54,655 bases of DNA from Ahrensia sp. GTDB lineage: Bacteria > Pseudomonadota > Alphaproteobacteria > Rhizobiales > Rhizobiaceae. The translations under genes were made by a program, and so were the position numbers. The notes under the pieces were generated by a model. The model had not been told where the DNA came from. It saw nothing but the letters and a program-made list of their open reading frames with translations, and searched no databases. Of this stretch, positions 35,403-43,938 are shown in pieces (position 1 is the first letter of the stretch; every line of letters starts with the position of its first letter). Where the stretch lies: contig PAKZ01000022.1 in NCBI GenBank assembly GCA_002706335.1, positions 1 to 54,655 on the forward strand, read 5' to 3'.

Positions 35403-36206
35403 ATGGCCTCACATCCTACGAACGAGATTGGCTCGCCCTACAAGGAGATCCGTGCGGTGACGCGAGCGTTCGACCTACTCGAGGCAGCGGGAGACTTGGG
35501 GTGGGCGAAAGTGGGTGAACTCGCCACCTATACCGGAATAGACCGGGGAACGCTCTACCGGTTGATCCACACGCTTGAGATGAAAGGCTACTTGGTGCGG
35601 CGCGCCGAGGACGGCGCAGTTTCGCTCACTGAGCGCATCCTTCAGCTCGGCGACGGCGTGCGCCACGAGGACGTCGCCACCCAAGTGATGTCGCAAGCGC
35701 TGCGCGGACTTACCGAACAATTGATGTGGCCCAGCGATTTCGCCACGCTAGTGGCCGGTCGCATGGTGATTCAGGCCTCCAGTCACAAGTTCAGCCCGGT
35801 GTCCGTCCACCGCAGGCTGGTAGGCAAAACGCGGCCGGTTCTGCGTTCGGCGTTGGGGCTTGCCTATCTGGGCTCGCTAAGCCGCGGTGACCTGTCTCGC
35901 ACCCTCGACGTGATGCGCCGGATCGGCACGGTCAGTAGGGAGGACCTAGCTATCCTGCCCAATATCGAGCGACGACTCGAAGAGATGCACCAACGCGGCT
36001 ATGCCTTCTCAGTGGGGCTGGTCGAGAATAATATCAGTGCCATCGCCCTGCCTGTGAGACTCGGGCGAAGGCCAATCGGCGCCGTAAATATCGCCTTTTT
36101 CCGCAGCGCCATGTCGCCTGCCGAAGCCGCTTCAACATGCCTGAAGCCACTACGCGAGTGCATTGTTCGAGCCGAGGCGGCCATGCTAGCGCAAACGCAG
36201 CTCTGA
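35403..36206 (+). CDS. IclR-family regulator, MhpR-like
   Basis: The 267-residue protein has an N-terminal winged helix (about 15-75: EIRAVTRAFDLLEAAGDLGWAKVGELATYTGIDRGTLYRLIHTLEMKGYLVR) and an IclR effector domain (about 90-260). The motif TRPVLRSALGLAYLG is typical of MhpR/PcaR-like aromatic regulators. It is divergent from the mhp-type operon and precedes a TRAP transporter, so it probably activates both when the aromatic acid or an intermediate is present. Confidence 0.92.
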   Translation: MASHPTNEIGSPYKEIRAVTRAFDLLEAAGDLGWAKVGELATYTGIDRGTLYRLIHTLEMKGYLVRRAEDGAVSLTERILQLGDGVRHEDVATQVMSQALRGLTEQLMWPSDFATLVAGRMVIQASSHKFSPVSVHRRLVGKTRPVLRSALGLAYLGSLSRGDLSRTLDVMRRIGTVSREDLAILPNIERRLEEMHQRGYAFSVGLVENNISAIALPVRLGRRPIGAVNIAFFRSAMSPAEAASTCLKPLRECIVRAEAAMLAQTQL

Positions 36207-36394
36207 ATTCGGTATTCCGCAAGTGTTCACTAGGTGAATGCTTTCCATATTCGCTTTGGAAAGCGGATCAGGAACCTCTAGGCTTTCAAGGATGCACGAC
36301 CATATGTCGCGCTGGGAAGCTTACTGTCGTCCGCGCGGCGGCCGTCATTGCGAGACAGGCGCTCTGCGCTACAGCAAGGTTAGGGAGAATCTTC

Positions 36395-37420
36395 ATGTTT
36401 GTTGCTTCGATTGTCCGCCGATTCATGGCGGCAATTCTTTACGTAGCCCTGTCGGCCACGGCCGTTTCCCCGACCCTCGCGCAGGAGATCACGCTGCGCT
36501 TCGCCAGCTTTCCCGGCCCCACAAACTTTCTGAACACCAGCCTCTTCGCCCCCTGGTTTGAGAAGATCGAGGACGCGTCGGGCGGCAAGCTCAAGGTGGA
36601 ATTCCTCACCGGCGGTTCGGTCGCTACGCCGAACGAAGTCTTCGACTCGGTAGAGGCTGGTCTCATCGATATCGGCTGGAGTATCACCTCATACAATCCG
36701 GGCCGCTTCCTCGCCGCCGGCGTCACCGAGCTTCCGCTCTTGGCTACCAGCTCCGCCGAGGCCTCTGCGGCTATCGCAGCGCTCTATGAAGATGGCCTCA
36801 TCGAGGGGTTTGAGTCCGTGAAGGTGATCGGCATCGGCACCGCCGATATCGCGCGTTTGCATCACTCCGGCGAGATCACCGGATTGGACGACTTCAAGGG
36901 CGCCAAGGTGCGCGCGGCGGGCAGCGTCCTCTCGGCCATGATCACTGCCATTGGCGCCACGCCGGTTGGGCTGCCTGCTCCGGCCATTGCCGAGGCACTC
37001 TCCAAAAACGTGGTCGATGCGGCCGCCGCCGACTGGTTTGCCGTCGAAGGGTTTTCGCTGCTTGACGTCACCCTCGGCCATGTCGACATTCCGCTCGGTA
37101 CAACGCCGATGTATATCGTCATGAATCAGACTACATACGATCGCCTGCCGCCGGATATCCAGAAGGTTTTCGACGACAATCCGCCGTCCGCCTTCGCCGC
37201 CTTTTGGGGTACGGGTCTTGAAACCGAGAGCAATCGTGTCCGCGCCGTGGTGGAATCGACGCCAGGCCATCACATCATCGTGCCCAGCGAAGCGGAACTG
37301 GCCACATGGTCGGCGGCGGCCGAGAAGGTGATCGCCGCGTGGGTCGAAGACACACCCAACGGAGCCGCCGTGCTGGACGCATATCGGGCGGAAATCGAAG
37401 CCTGGCGCAATAGTCAGTAA
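36395..37420 (+). CDS. TRAP transporter solute-binding protein (DctP-like)
   Basis: The ATG at 36395 has an AGGGAG site; 341 aa with a signal peptide (MFVASIVRRFMAAILYVALSATAVSPTLAQ). The mature part follows the DctP pattern: SGGKLKVEFLTGGSV, VEAGLIDIGWSITSYNPGRF, LDDFKGAKVRAAGSV and VDAAAADWFAVEGF. The conserved Arg in KVRAAG binds the carboxylate of the ligand. It supplies ligand to the DctQM fusion encoded 14 bp downstream. The ligand is an organic acid, probably the aromatic or alicyclic acid degraded by this locus. Confidence 0.93.
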   Translation: MFVASIVRRFMAAILYVALSATAVSPTLAQEITLRFASFPGPTNFLNTSLFAPWFEKIEDASGGKLKVEFLTGGSVATPNEVFDSVEAGLIDIGWSITSYNPGRFLAAGVTELPLLATSSAEASAAIAALYEDGLIEGFESVKVIGIGTADIARLHHSGEITGLDDFKGAKVRAAGSVLSAMITAIGATPVGLPAPAIAEALSKNVVDAAAADWFAVEGFSLLDVTLGHVDIPLGTTPMYIVMNQTTYDRLPPDIQKVFDDNPPSAFAAFWGTGLETESNRVRAVVESTPGHHIIVPSEAELATWSAAAEKVIAAWVEDTPNGAAVLDAYRAEIEAWRNSQ

Positions 37421-37434
37421 CTCAGGGGGAGCGA

Positions 37435-39339
37435 ATGTCTACCGCCACAGCCAACGTTATCGAGGTGGCTGGCGGTGGGCTGCGCGGTTACGCGGCCCGC
37501 CTGCTGGCCAACGCGGCGGGCCTCATGCTGCTCGGATTGTCGATCGCTTTCACCCTGGACGTGCTGCTACGCTGGAGCGTCTCGGCACCGATCCTGGGCC
37601 TGTACGAGGTTGCGGAACTTTGCTTCGCAGCGGTCATGGCGCTGTCGCTGGTCTGGACCAACACGCGGCAATCGCACGTCGCGATGGGCATACTGAGCCA
37701 GATCACCGGTCGTGAGGCCGCGCCGCGCCTGGTCGCGGCGGGCCTCGGTCTTGTCGTGTCCTGCCTTTTTGCATGGTTTCTTGTCCGATATGCCATCGGG
37801 AAAGCGGCGCATGGCGAAACGACGTTGGTTCTGGGACTGCCCAAGGCCCCTTTCTGGGGCGCAGCCGCCGTGGCGATCGGGCTGGCCGCGCTGGCGCAAC
37901 TTGCGATCTTCGTATCGGAACTCACCTCTTATCTTGGGAACCCGGGCAAAAGGCTGCGCGATATGGTGCCGCCCACACTCATGGTGGCCGCCGCGTTCAC
38001 GGTCATGCTGGGCACTGCGTATTTCACACCCACTCTTGGGGCGGGGCCAAAGATCCTGGCCTCCTTCGTTATTCTTTACCTTCTGGCACTGGCGCATGTC
38101 CCGATTGGCTTGGCGTTGGTGATAGCCGGCCTTGGTGCTGTATTGCTTCAGATGGGGTTTCGTCCGGCCCTGCTCATCGGCACGAACAACCTGACCGGCA
38201 GCCTGTCCAGCGTGGATCTGGCGGCGGTGCCACTGTTTCTGATGATGGGAAATCTCGCGGTGGCGGCAGGGTTCGCTGACGACATGTTCGCCGCGGCAAC
38301 CGCGATCTTCGGCCGTCTGCGCGGCGGCCATGCACTGGCTGCTGTCATGGGCTGCGCCGGGTTCGGCGCCATCAGCGGTTCCTCCGTGGCCACCACGGCC
38401 ACGCTTGGAGGTGTTGCATTTCGCGAAATGCAGTCGCGCGGCTATGCACCGGGGCTCTCGACCGGCAGTATCGCAGCCGGCGGCACCCTAGGCGCTCTGA
38501 TCCCGCCTTCGGTGGTTCTGATCATCTACTGCGTCATTTCCGAGATTTCGATCGCCAAGGCATTCATGGCCGCTATTGTTCCGGGGATGCTGGCCCTGGC
38601 GCTCTACGTCGTGTCGGTCCTTGTCCAGGTGCGGCTGCGTCCCGATCTGGCGCCAGCGCCCGACGGTTCGGAACCTTTCGCGCCAATCCGGGCGCTGCGC
38701 ATTGCCTGGCGGCCGATCGCTCTGTTCCTGGCTGTGCTGGGGGGGCTTTATGGCGGCGTCTTCACAGTGCAGGAGGCCGCAGCGGTCGGCGCCGGCTTCT
38801 CTTTCGTGGCTTGGCTCATGTCGGGCCGCGCCTCCGTCGGCGGCCTGTTCGAGGCCCTGCGCGACGCCGCGGGCACCAGCGCCGGGCTTTACCTTCTGAT
38901 CATCGGCGCCAATATCTTCGGCAGCCATCTCAACTTTACGGGTATGGCCCAGGCTCTGGAAGCGGTGATCAACCCCGATACCCTGCCCGCCTGGGTGGTT
39001 CTGACCTTGCTGGCCATCATGTATCTGGTGCTGGGAAGTATCTTCGACACGGTGGCCGCTGTGGTCATAACCGTGCCTTTTGTGCTGCCCGTTATCCTGT
39101 CAATGGGATTCGATCCGATCTGGTGGGGTATCGTCACCCTCACGCTGGTCGAGATCGGTATGATAACCCCGCCAATCGGAATGAACGTGTTCGTAATGAA
39201 GGCCGTCGTCGGCAATCGCGTCAAGCTTTCCACCATCTTTGGCGGGGTTTTGCCGTTTCTGGCCGCCGACTTGTTCCGCATGGTGTTGCTTATTGCCTTT
39301 CCGGCAATCTCGCTTTGGCTTGGCGGGGGGTTGAGTTGA
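37435..39339 (+). CDS. TRAP transporter fused small/large permease (DctQM)
   Basis: The 634-residue protein fuses a DctQ domain (about 1-170, four helices, with WSVSAPILGLYEVAELCFAAVMALSLVWTNTRQSHVAMG) to a DctM domain (about 205-634) with the usual twelve or so helices. DctM signatures are NLTGSLSSVDLAAVPLFLMMGNLAVAAGFAD, GFGAISGSSVATTATLGGVAFREMQSRGYAPGLSTGSIAAGGTLGALIPPS and EIGMITPPIGMNVFVMKAVVG. It moves organic acids with sodium or proton symport. The other TRAP locus in this window encodes Q and M separately. Confidence 0.94.
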   Translation: MSTATANVIEVAGGGLRGYAARLLANAAGLMLLGLSIAFTLDVLLRWSVSAPILGLYEVAELCFAAVMALSLVWTNTRQSHVAMGILSQITGREAAPRLVAAGLGLVVSCLFAWFLVRYAIGKAAHGETTLVLGLPKAPFWGAAAVAIGLAALAQLAIFVSELTSYLGNPGKRLRDMVPPTLMVAAAFTVMLGTAYFTPTLGAGPKILASFVILYLLALAHVPIGLALVIAGLGAVLLQMGFRPALLIGTNNLTGSLSSVDLAAVPLFLMMGNLAVAAGFADDMFAAATAIFGRLRGGHALAAVMGCAGFGAISGSSVATTATLGGVAFREMQSRGYAPGLSTGSIAAGGTLGALIPPSVVLIIYCVISEISIAKAFMAAIVPGMLALALYVVSVLVQVRLRPDLAPAPDGSEPFAPIRALRIAWRPIALFLAVLGGLYGGVFTVQEAAAVGAGFSFVAWLMSGRASVGGLFEALRDAAGTSAGLYLLIIGANIFGSHLNFTGMAQALEAVINPDTLPAWVVLTLLAIMYLVLGSIFDTVAAVVITVPFVLPVILSMGFDPIWWGIVTLTLVEIGMITPPIGMNVFVMKAVVGNRVKLSTIFGGVLPFLAADLFRMVLLIAFPAISLWLGGGLS

Positions 39340-39405
39340 TCGTCCCGACCGCCTTCTTTGGCTGGAATTTCCAGTCACATCAGTCAATCGAACGGAGCCC
39401 ACCCC

Positions 39406-40191
39406 ATGACCAGCCTTCAGGACCGCGCGGCCCTTCTGGATGATGCCGCCTTCGCCGCGCGGCCCGTGCCGCAGCTCCCGCCGGACCAGGCCCTGTCCAT
39501 CGAGGATGCCTATGCCATACAGGCGCTTGTGGTAGCGCAACGACTGGCGCGGGGCGAACGGCTGGTCGGGTTGAAACTCGGCCTCACCAGCAAAGCGAAG
39601 ATGAAGCAGGTTGGCGTGAACGAGGTCATTCTCGGTCAACTCACCGATGCAATGCACCGTGACGAGGGTGACAGTTTGGACCTCGGCCCGTTCATCCATC
39701 CCCGGGTCGAACCCGAGATCGCGTTTGTGCTGCGCGGCCCACTGCCGCCGGACCCGACACCGGAGGAGGCGCTGACCTGCGTCGAGGCTGTGGCCCCGGC
39801 GCTGGAAATCATAGATTCCCGCTACGACGGTTTCCGGTTCGACCTCGGCGATGTGATCGCCGATAACGCCTCCTCTGCAGGCTACGTACTCGGCCGCGAA
39901 TTCCCGCCTGAAACCGACATTGGCGATATCGCCATCTCGATAGCGATGTCCGACGGACCGGAAGAGACCGGCTCCAGTGCCGCCATTCTCGGGCATCCGC
40001 TCAACGCGCTGGCAGCGGCTGGGCGCCTCTCCGCTGCGCGTGGCATCACAACATCGGCGGGCGACGTTGTACTGGCCGGGGCTGCCACCGCCGCCATTCC
40101 GCTGTCCGCGGGTGCTGTTATCGGCGCGGATTTCGGCCCGCTCGGCCGGATTGACCTCCGCCTGAGCCCGCCGCCTCCCCCTGAAACCTGA
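39406..40191 (+). CDS. 2-oxo-3-hexenedioate decarboxylase-like enzyme (hydratase/decarboxylase family)
   Basis: The 261-residue member of the MhpD/XylI/XylJ family contains LVGLKLGLTSKAKMKQVGV and EIIDSRYDGFRFDLGDVIADNASSAGYVLG. The SRYxxFxFDL segment and AKMxQxGV are features of the decarboxylase XylI/DmpH and not of hydratases, so decarboxylation of 2-oxo-3-hexenedioate is the preferred reading. It lies directly upstream of a tautomerase gene, the normal partner in the oxalocrotonate branch. A hydratase role remains possible. Confidence 0.82.
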   Translation: MTSLQDRAALLDDAAFAARPVPQLPPDQALSIEDAYAIQALVVAQRLARGERLVGLKLGLTSKAKMKQVGVNEVILGQLTDAMHRDEGDSLDLGPFIHPRVEPEIAFVLRGPLPPDPTPEEALTCVEAVAPALEIIDSRYDGFRFDLGDVIADNASSAGYVLGREFPPETDIGDIAISIAMSDGPEETGSSAAILGHPLNALAAAGRLSAARGITTSAGDVVLAGAATAAIPLSAGAVIGADFGPLGRIDLRLSPPPPPET

Positions 40192-40214
40192 GCCTAACGT
40201 GAAGGAGAAGACCG

Positions 40215-40430
40215 ATGCCCATAGCAGAAATCCTGATCTTTGAGGGCCGTACCGACGATCAGAAGCGCGAGATCATGCGCGAGGTCACAGATGCTCTTGC
40301 GCGATCCATGGACGCTGAACCCGAACGCATCCGCGTGATCCTGAAAGAGATACCGACGAATCATTTTTCAGTCGCTGGGGTGTCCATCGCAGACAGCCGC
40401 GCGGCTGGACAAACCCCAGGAAGGAAGTGA
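40215..40430 (+). CDS. 4-Oxalocrotonate tautomerase-family enzyme
   Basis: The 71-residue protein begins MPIAEILIFEGRTDDQKREIMREVTDALARSM; removal of Met exposes the catalytic Pro1. The spacing of IRVILKEIPTNHFSVAGVS fits 4-OT (Arg39-type and the C-terminal beta-strand). The hexameric enzyme tautomerises 2-hydroxymuconate-type products. It is placed between the XylI-like decarboxylase and an alpha/beta hydrolase, 23 bp and 7 bp away. No hydroxymuconic semialdehyde dehydrogenase gene is present nearby. Confidence 0.93.
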   Translation: MPIAEILIFEGRTDDQKREIMREVTDALARSMDAEPERIRVILKEIPTNHFSVAGVSIADSRAAGQTPGRK

Positions 40431-40437
40431 GCGTACA

Positions 40438-41271
40438 TTGCCCCATTTCATCGCATCGGACGGTGCCCGCCTGTTTTATCGCGACGGCGGCGAAGGACCG
40501 ATCCTGATCTGCCTGCACGGCCTGACCCGGAACGGCTGCGATTTCGACCTGTTGCGACCGCTTCTGCCGGACCACCGAATAATCGCCCCGGACGCGCGCG
40601 GGCGCGGCCTGTCCGAACAGACAAGCGCGGACACGTACACCGTACCCCGCGAAGCCGAGGATGTCCTGAACCTGCTCGATCACCTTGGGGTTGCGGCCGC
40701 GCCATTTCTCGGCACATCGCGCGGCGGCATGGTTACCATGGCGCTGGCGGCGCGCGTGCCTGAGCGCGTTCTGGGACTGTGTCTCAACGATATTGGCCCC
40801 GAAATGGAGCCGGACGGGCGGATGCGGATCACCACCTATGTCGGTCTCCAGCCTAGGGAAAACAATATTGACGAGCGCATCGCTGCTATGTCTGACCACC
40901 TTCCAGGGTTTTCCGGCGTGCCCGCAAGACGATGGCGAGAAGAGGTGCAGCACCATTTCGCCGAAACGCCGGACGGGTTGCGTATTACCTACGACCCTGC
41001 CCTGCGCGACGCTTTCATGGCCACGCTCGACCGGGTACCAGACATGTGGCACGGATTTGACGCGCTTGCCGGACGCCCGGTGGCGGTGATCCGTGGGGCA
41101 AATTCGGACATCCTGTCCACGCGCATAGTCGAAAAGATGGCGCGCCGCCGGCCGGACCTGATTAGGGCCGAAGTGCCCGGCAGGGCGCACATGCCTTTTC
41201 TCGACGAGCCCGAAAGCCTCGCAGCGCTGCGCGGCTTTCTTGCCGCCGTGGAGGCGACTTATGAGAATTGA
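40438..41271 (+). CDS. Alpha/beta hydrolase
   Basis: The frame starts at TTG 40438 (AGGAAG ribosome site upstream), 277 aa. Oxyanion/strand motif CLHGLTRNGCDF, nucleophile Ser in GTSRGGMVTM, Asp in GANSDILS and His in GRAHMPFLDEPE form the triad. It belongs to the epoxide-hydrolase/haloperoxidase-like branch and may act on a lactone or enol-lactone or a C-C bond in the same pathway. It is the second alpha/beta hydrolase of the locus. Confidence 0.88.
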   Translation: MPHFIASDGARLFYRDGGEGPILICLHGLTRNGCDFDLLRPLLPDHRIIAPDARGRGLSEQTSADTYTVPREAEDVLNLLDHLGVAAAPFLGTSRGGMVTMALAARVPERVLGLCLNDIGPEMEPDGRMRITTYVGLQPRENNIDERIAAMSDHLPGFSGVPARRWREEVQHHFAETPDGLRITYDPALRDAFMATLDRVPDMWHGFDALAGRPVAVIRGANSDILSTRIVEKMARRRPDLIRAEVPGRAHMPFLDEPESLAALRGFLAAVEATYEN

Positions 41272-41334
41272 GGCAGAAGGAGAACAGCCTACATACCAGC
41301 AACCGAAAGTGTCGCGATCATCGCCCGCGACTGC

Positions 41335-41556
41335 TTGCGAATCGTTCTTGGCAGCGGCGAACCTGAAGCGGCCGCGCAGGCGCTGGCCGACGAGAACGGC
41401 GCCGAGGTCCGCGGCGTTGCAGCTAGTCTTGCCCGGCCCGACACCACGGCCCGGCTGATCGGGGCTGCACTCAGCCTCGTCCGGCTCGATGCGGCGCTTC
41501 TCGATCACGGTCACCCACTGGTGCGTCTGTTACTCGGCATTGCCGCGGAAGATTGA
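41335..41556 (+). CDS. Small uncharacterised ORF after the hydrolase
   Basis: The 73-residue frame (TTG start, MRIVLGSGEPEAAAQALADENGAEVRGVAASLARPDTTARLIGAAL…) has a typical high-GC coding look and the same frame is open back to 41272 (…YIPATESVAIIARDCL…) with an AGGAG-like ribosome site at 41278, but no ATG/GTG start follows it. I do not recognise a family. It may be a short gene whose start codon is mutated, or the end of a decayed gene. Confidence 0.4.
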   Translation: MRIVLGSGEPEAAAQALADENGAEVRGVAASLARPDTTARLIGAALSLVRLDAALLDHGHPLVRLLLGIAAED

Positions 41557-42084
41557 CGCAGTATTCGACATCAAAATATATGGTTGCGTCGGAGGATGTG
41601 AGCTGCGGTGTCGATGTTCCGTGAGGCCGATGGCTGGTCGACGCCGTCGAAGAGCTGTCTGGCAAATGGTCACTTCTTCGTTGGATTTGGCTTCGATCGT
41701 TATTGCAACAAGGATGCACTCGATGTCCTGGTGGTTGGCTATGACAGCGCATTCGGATCGGGAGACGGTTATGTCCACGCCCACGGTACGGATAGAGGGC
41801 GGCGCCCGGTCGGATCCCGATCCTGTCGGCGTGCTCAAGAACGCGGAGCTTGCGCTGTATCTCGCGTTGATCCCGGGTCATTGGAAACATACTCCCTCTC
41901 ACATTCGGAGATTATCGGATGTGTTCCGCGAGGTCGTACATATCTACTGAAGATCGGAGTCTTCTGCATCGTTTCTCCGCGGTTGTCCGATTCGTTTGGG
42001 CTCAAGGTCAGTGACCCGGATGGTTTGTGGTATCAGCAGAGGCTATCGAGAAAGTTATTCGCCGGGCCCGCCAGGCCGTTCCGC
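41557..42084. other. Non-coding or decayed DNA between the two TRAP loci
   Basis: About 528 bp between the rightward and leftward blocks. No intact gene is seen. In one plus-strand frame (around 41730-41880) there is AMTAHSDRETVM and, further on, DPVGVLKNAELALYLA, which resembles the C-terminal part of GGDEF domains (…DP..LLKNADLALYRAK…), suggesting a decayed signalling gene. The similarity is by eye only. No terminator was identified. Confidence 0.3.
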
Positions 42085-43374
42085 TTATCGCACCATGACT
42101 AGCGCTATCTGCGGGAAGACGGCCATCAGGGTTATGAATGCCAGCATGCCCGCGACGAAGGGCAGGCAGCCAAGGAAGATCTTGGTAAGAGGCACATCGG
42201 GCGCAACGGTCTTTATGACATAGACGTTGACGCCAAGAGGCGGCGTAACCAAGCCGATTTCGGCGACGATGATGATGTAGATGCCGAACCAGACAGGATC
42301 GATGCCAAGCGACGTCGCGATCGGAAACAGGATCGGCACGGTCAGGATCAGCATCCCGAACAGGTCCAGCACGCAGCCGAGAATCAGGTACAGGATCGTA
42401 ACGGCGATGATGAACGGGGCATAGCCGAGGTTCATCGACAGCATCCAGCCGGTGAGCGCGCCGATGAACCCGGTCTGCACCAGGAACCGTGTGAACAGCG
42501 TGCCGCCCACGATGATCATGAACAGCATCGTCGTCAGAAAGGCCGCGTCCGCGAGGGCGTGGCGGATCGCCGCCAGACTCAGACGTCGCTGCAACGCGCC
42601 CATCACGAGAACGGCGAAAACACCGACGACGGCGCCTTCGGTCGGAGTGAACACACCCATGTAAAGACCGCCGAGCAGGAATCCGAACAGGCCCAGCACC
42701 GGCAATATATGCGCAAGTGCGCGCAGTCGCTCGGACAGGGGCGGCATGTCGATGGTATGCCCGCCCTGGGCAGGATCGAGCCGGACGATCACGACCACGA
42801 TTGCCGAAAACAGGATCGCGATCAGGATGCCGGGGATGACCCCGGCCACGAACAGCTGGCCGATCGAGGTTTCGGTCATCAGCCCGTAGAAGATCATGAT
42901 GATGCTGGGCGGGATGAGAATGCCCAGCGTGCCCGAAGACGACATGACCCCTGTCGCGAGCGGCAAGCCGAAGCCGTAGCGGCGCATCTCGGGAATGATG
43001 ATGGCGCCCATCGTGCGGGCGGTCGCGGTGCTCGATCCGCTGACGGCGCCGAAGCCCGCACAGGCAAATACCGCCGCGATCGCCAGGCCGCCCGGAAGCC
43101 AGCCAAGCCAGTAGGATGCCGCCCGGAACAGGTTCTTAGCTATCCCCGTATGATAAATCAGGTTTCCCATGAGGATGTAGAAGGGGATTGCGATGAGGAC
43201 GAACTTTGTCCCTTCCGACCACAAGGCAAGGGTCGTCTGCGTCATCGCTGTGGACAGGGAGCCGACCATCGCCAACCCGCCGATGCCAACCGCCACAAGA
43301 CTGAGGCCGATCGGCACGCCGATGATGATGAGGAGAATCAGAAGGACGAAAGCGGCTGCCCCGAGCGTGATCAC
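42085..43374 (-). CDS. TRAP transporter large permease (DctM)
   Basis: The open frame continues upstream into dctQ, but the natural start is GTG 43374 (VITLGAAAFVLLIL), overlapping the dctQ TGA by 4 bp; 429 aa. DctM features are AIPFYILMGNLIYHTGIAKNL, CAGFGAVSGSSTATARTMGAIIIPEMRRYGF, SGTLGILIPPSIIMIFYG and EIGLVTPPLGVNVYVIKTV. It forms the transmembrane pump with the DctQ subunit encoded just before it. It is the last gene of the leftward operon at 43-47 kb. Confidence 0.94.
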   Translation of the reverse strand: MITLGAAAFVLLILLIIIGVPIGLSLVAVGIGGLAMVGSLSTAMTQTTLALWSEGTKFVLIAIPFYILMGNLIYHTGIAKNLFRAASYWLGWLPGGLAIAAVFACAGFGAVSGSSTATARTMGAIIIPEMRRYGFGLPLATGVMSSSGTLGILIPPSIIMIFYGLMTETSIGQLFVAGVIPGILIAILFSAIVVVIVRLDPAQGGHTIDMPPLSERLRALAHILPVLGLFGFLLGGLYMGVFTPTEGAVVGVFAVLVMGALQRRLSLAAIRHALADAAFLTTMLFMIIVGGTLFTRFLVQTGFIGALTGWMLSMNLGYAPFIIAVTILYLILGCVLDLFGMLILTVPILFPIATSLGIDPVWFGIYIIIVAEIGLVTPPLGVNVYVIKTVAPDVPLTKIFLGCLPFVAGMLAFITLMAVFPQIALVMVR

Positions 43375-43862
43375 GACAACTCTCCGTGTGTCTGCTCTGC
43401 CGGCTCGCGCGAAACGAGCTTCCAAAGCGACAGGAGGCCGGAGACGACAGCGACGACACCAAGGACGGCACGGAACCAGCTGAGCGGCAGGTCCAGATCG
43501 GTCGATCGCTCGTTGAACAGCGTCATCAGGTCGATGTCGCGCCAGCACTGGATTGCGATCAGGATGGAAACGCCCAGCAGCATGAGCCAGATCGCCCTCG
43601 CCAGCAGGTCGTTCAATCCACGGCTCATGATCGCCGTAAGGAAATCGGCCTTGATATGCACGTTCCTGCGCCAGCTTTCGGGAAGGGCGAAAACAATGGC
43701 CAAGAAAAGGGTCAGCGTCGCGGCTTCCTGCGCCCAGATCAGGGGGGCATGAAAGAAGTAGCGCCGCACGACGTCGATGCCGACCAGGACCAGGATCGCC
43801 GGCAGGCAGACATAGGCCGAGAGTGCGAACAGGCCCCGCGAGACGAATGTGAGAATGCGCAT
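43371..43862 (-). CDS. TRAP transporter small permease (DctQ)
   Basis: The 163-residue protein has four predicted helices and the DctQ pattern: YVCLPAILVLVGIDVVRRYFFHAPLIWAQEAATLTLFLAIVFALPESWRRNVHIKADF. It bridges DctP and DctM. It is positioned between dctP and dctM, as usual. Confidence 0.92.
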   Translation of the reverse strand: MRILTFVSRGLFALSAYVCLPAILVLVGIDVVRRYFFHAPLIWAQEAATLTLFLAIVFALPESWRRNVHIKADFLTAIMSRGLNDLLARAIWLMLLGVSILIAIQCWRDIDLMTLFNERSTDLDLPLSWFRAVLGVVAVVSGLLSLWKLVSREPAEQTHGELS

Positions 43863-43938
43863 GAATGCCCTTTTGGGTTGGAAGGCCCGGCCCCGCCGAA
43901 ACGGGGCCGGCGCCAGGGCGTTACTTGAACGGTCTCGT

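Noticed and set aside
42559-43752. A 397-residue plus-strand frame opposite dctM/dctQ
   Set aside because: Antisense to transmembrane genes; very rich in His, Asp and Arg, the usual complement of hydrophobic codons.
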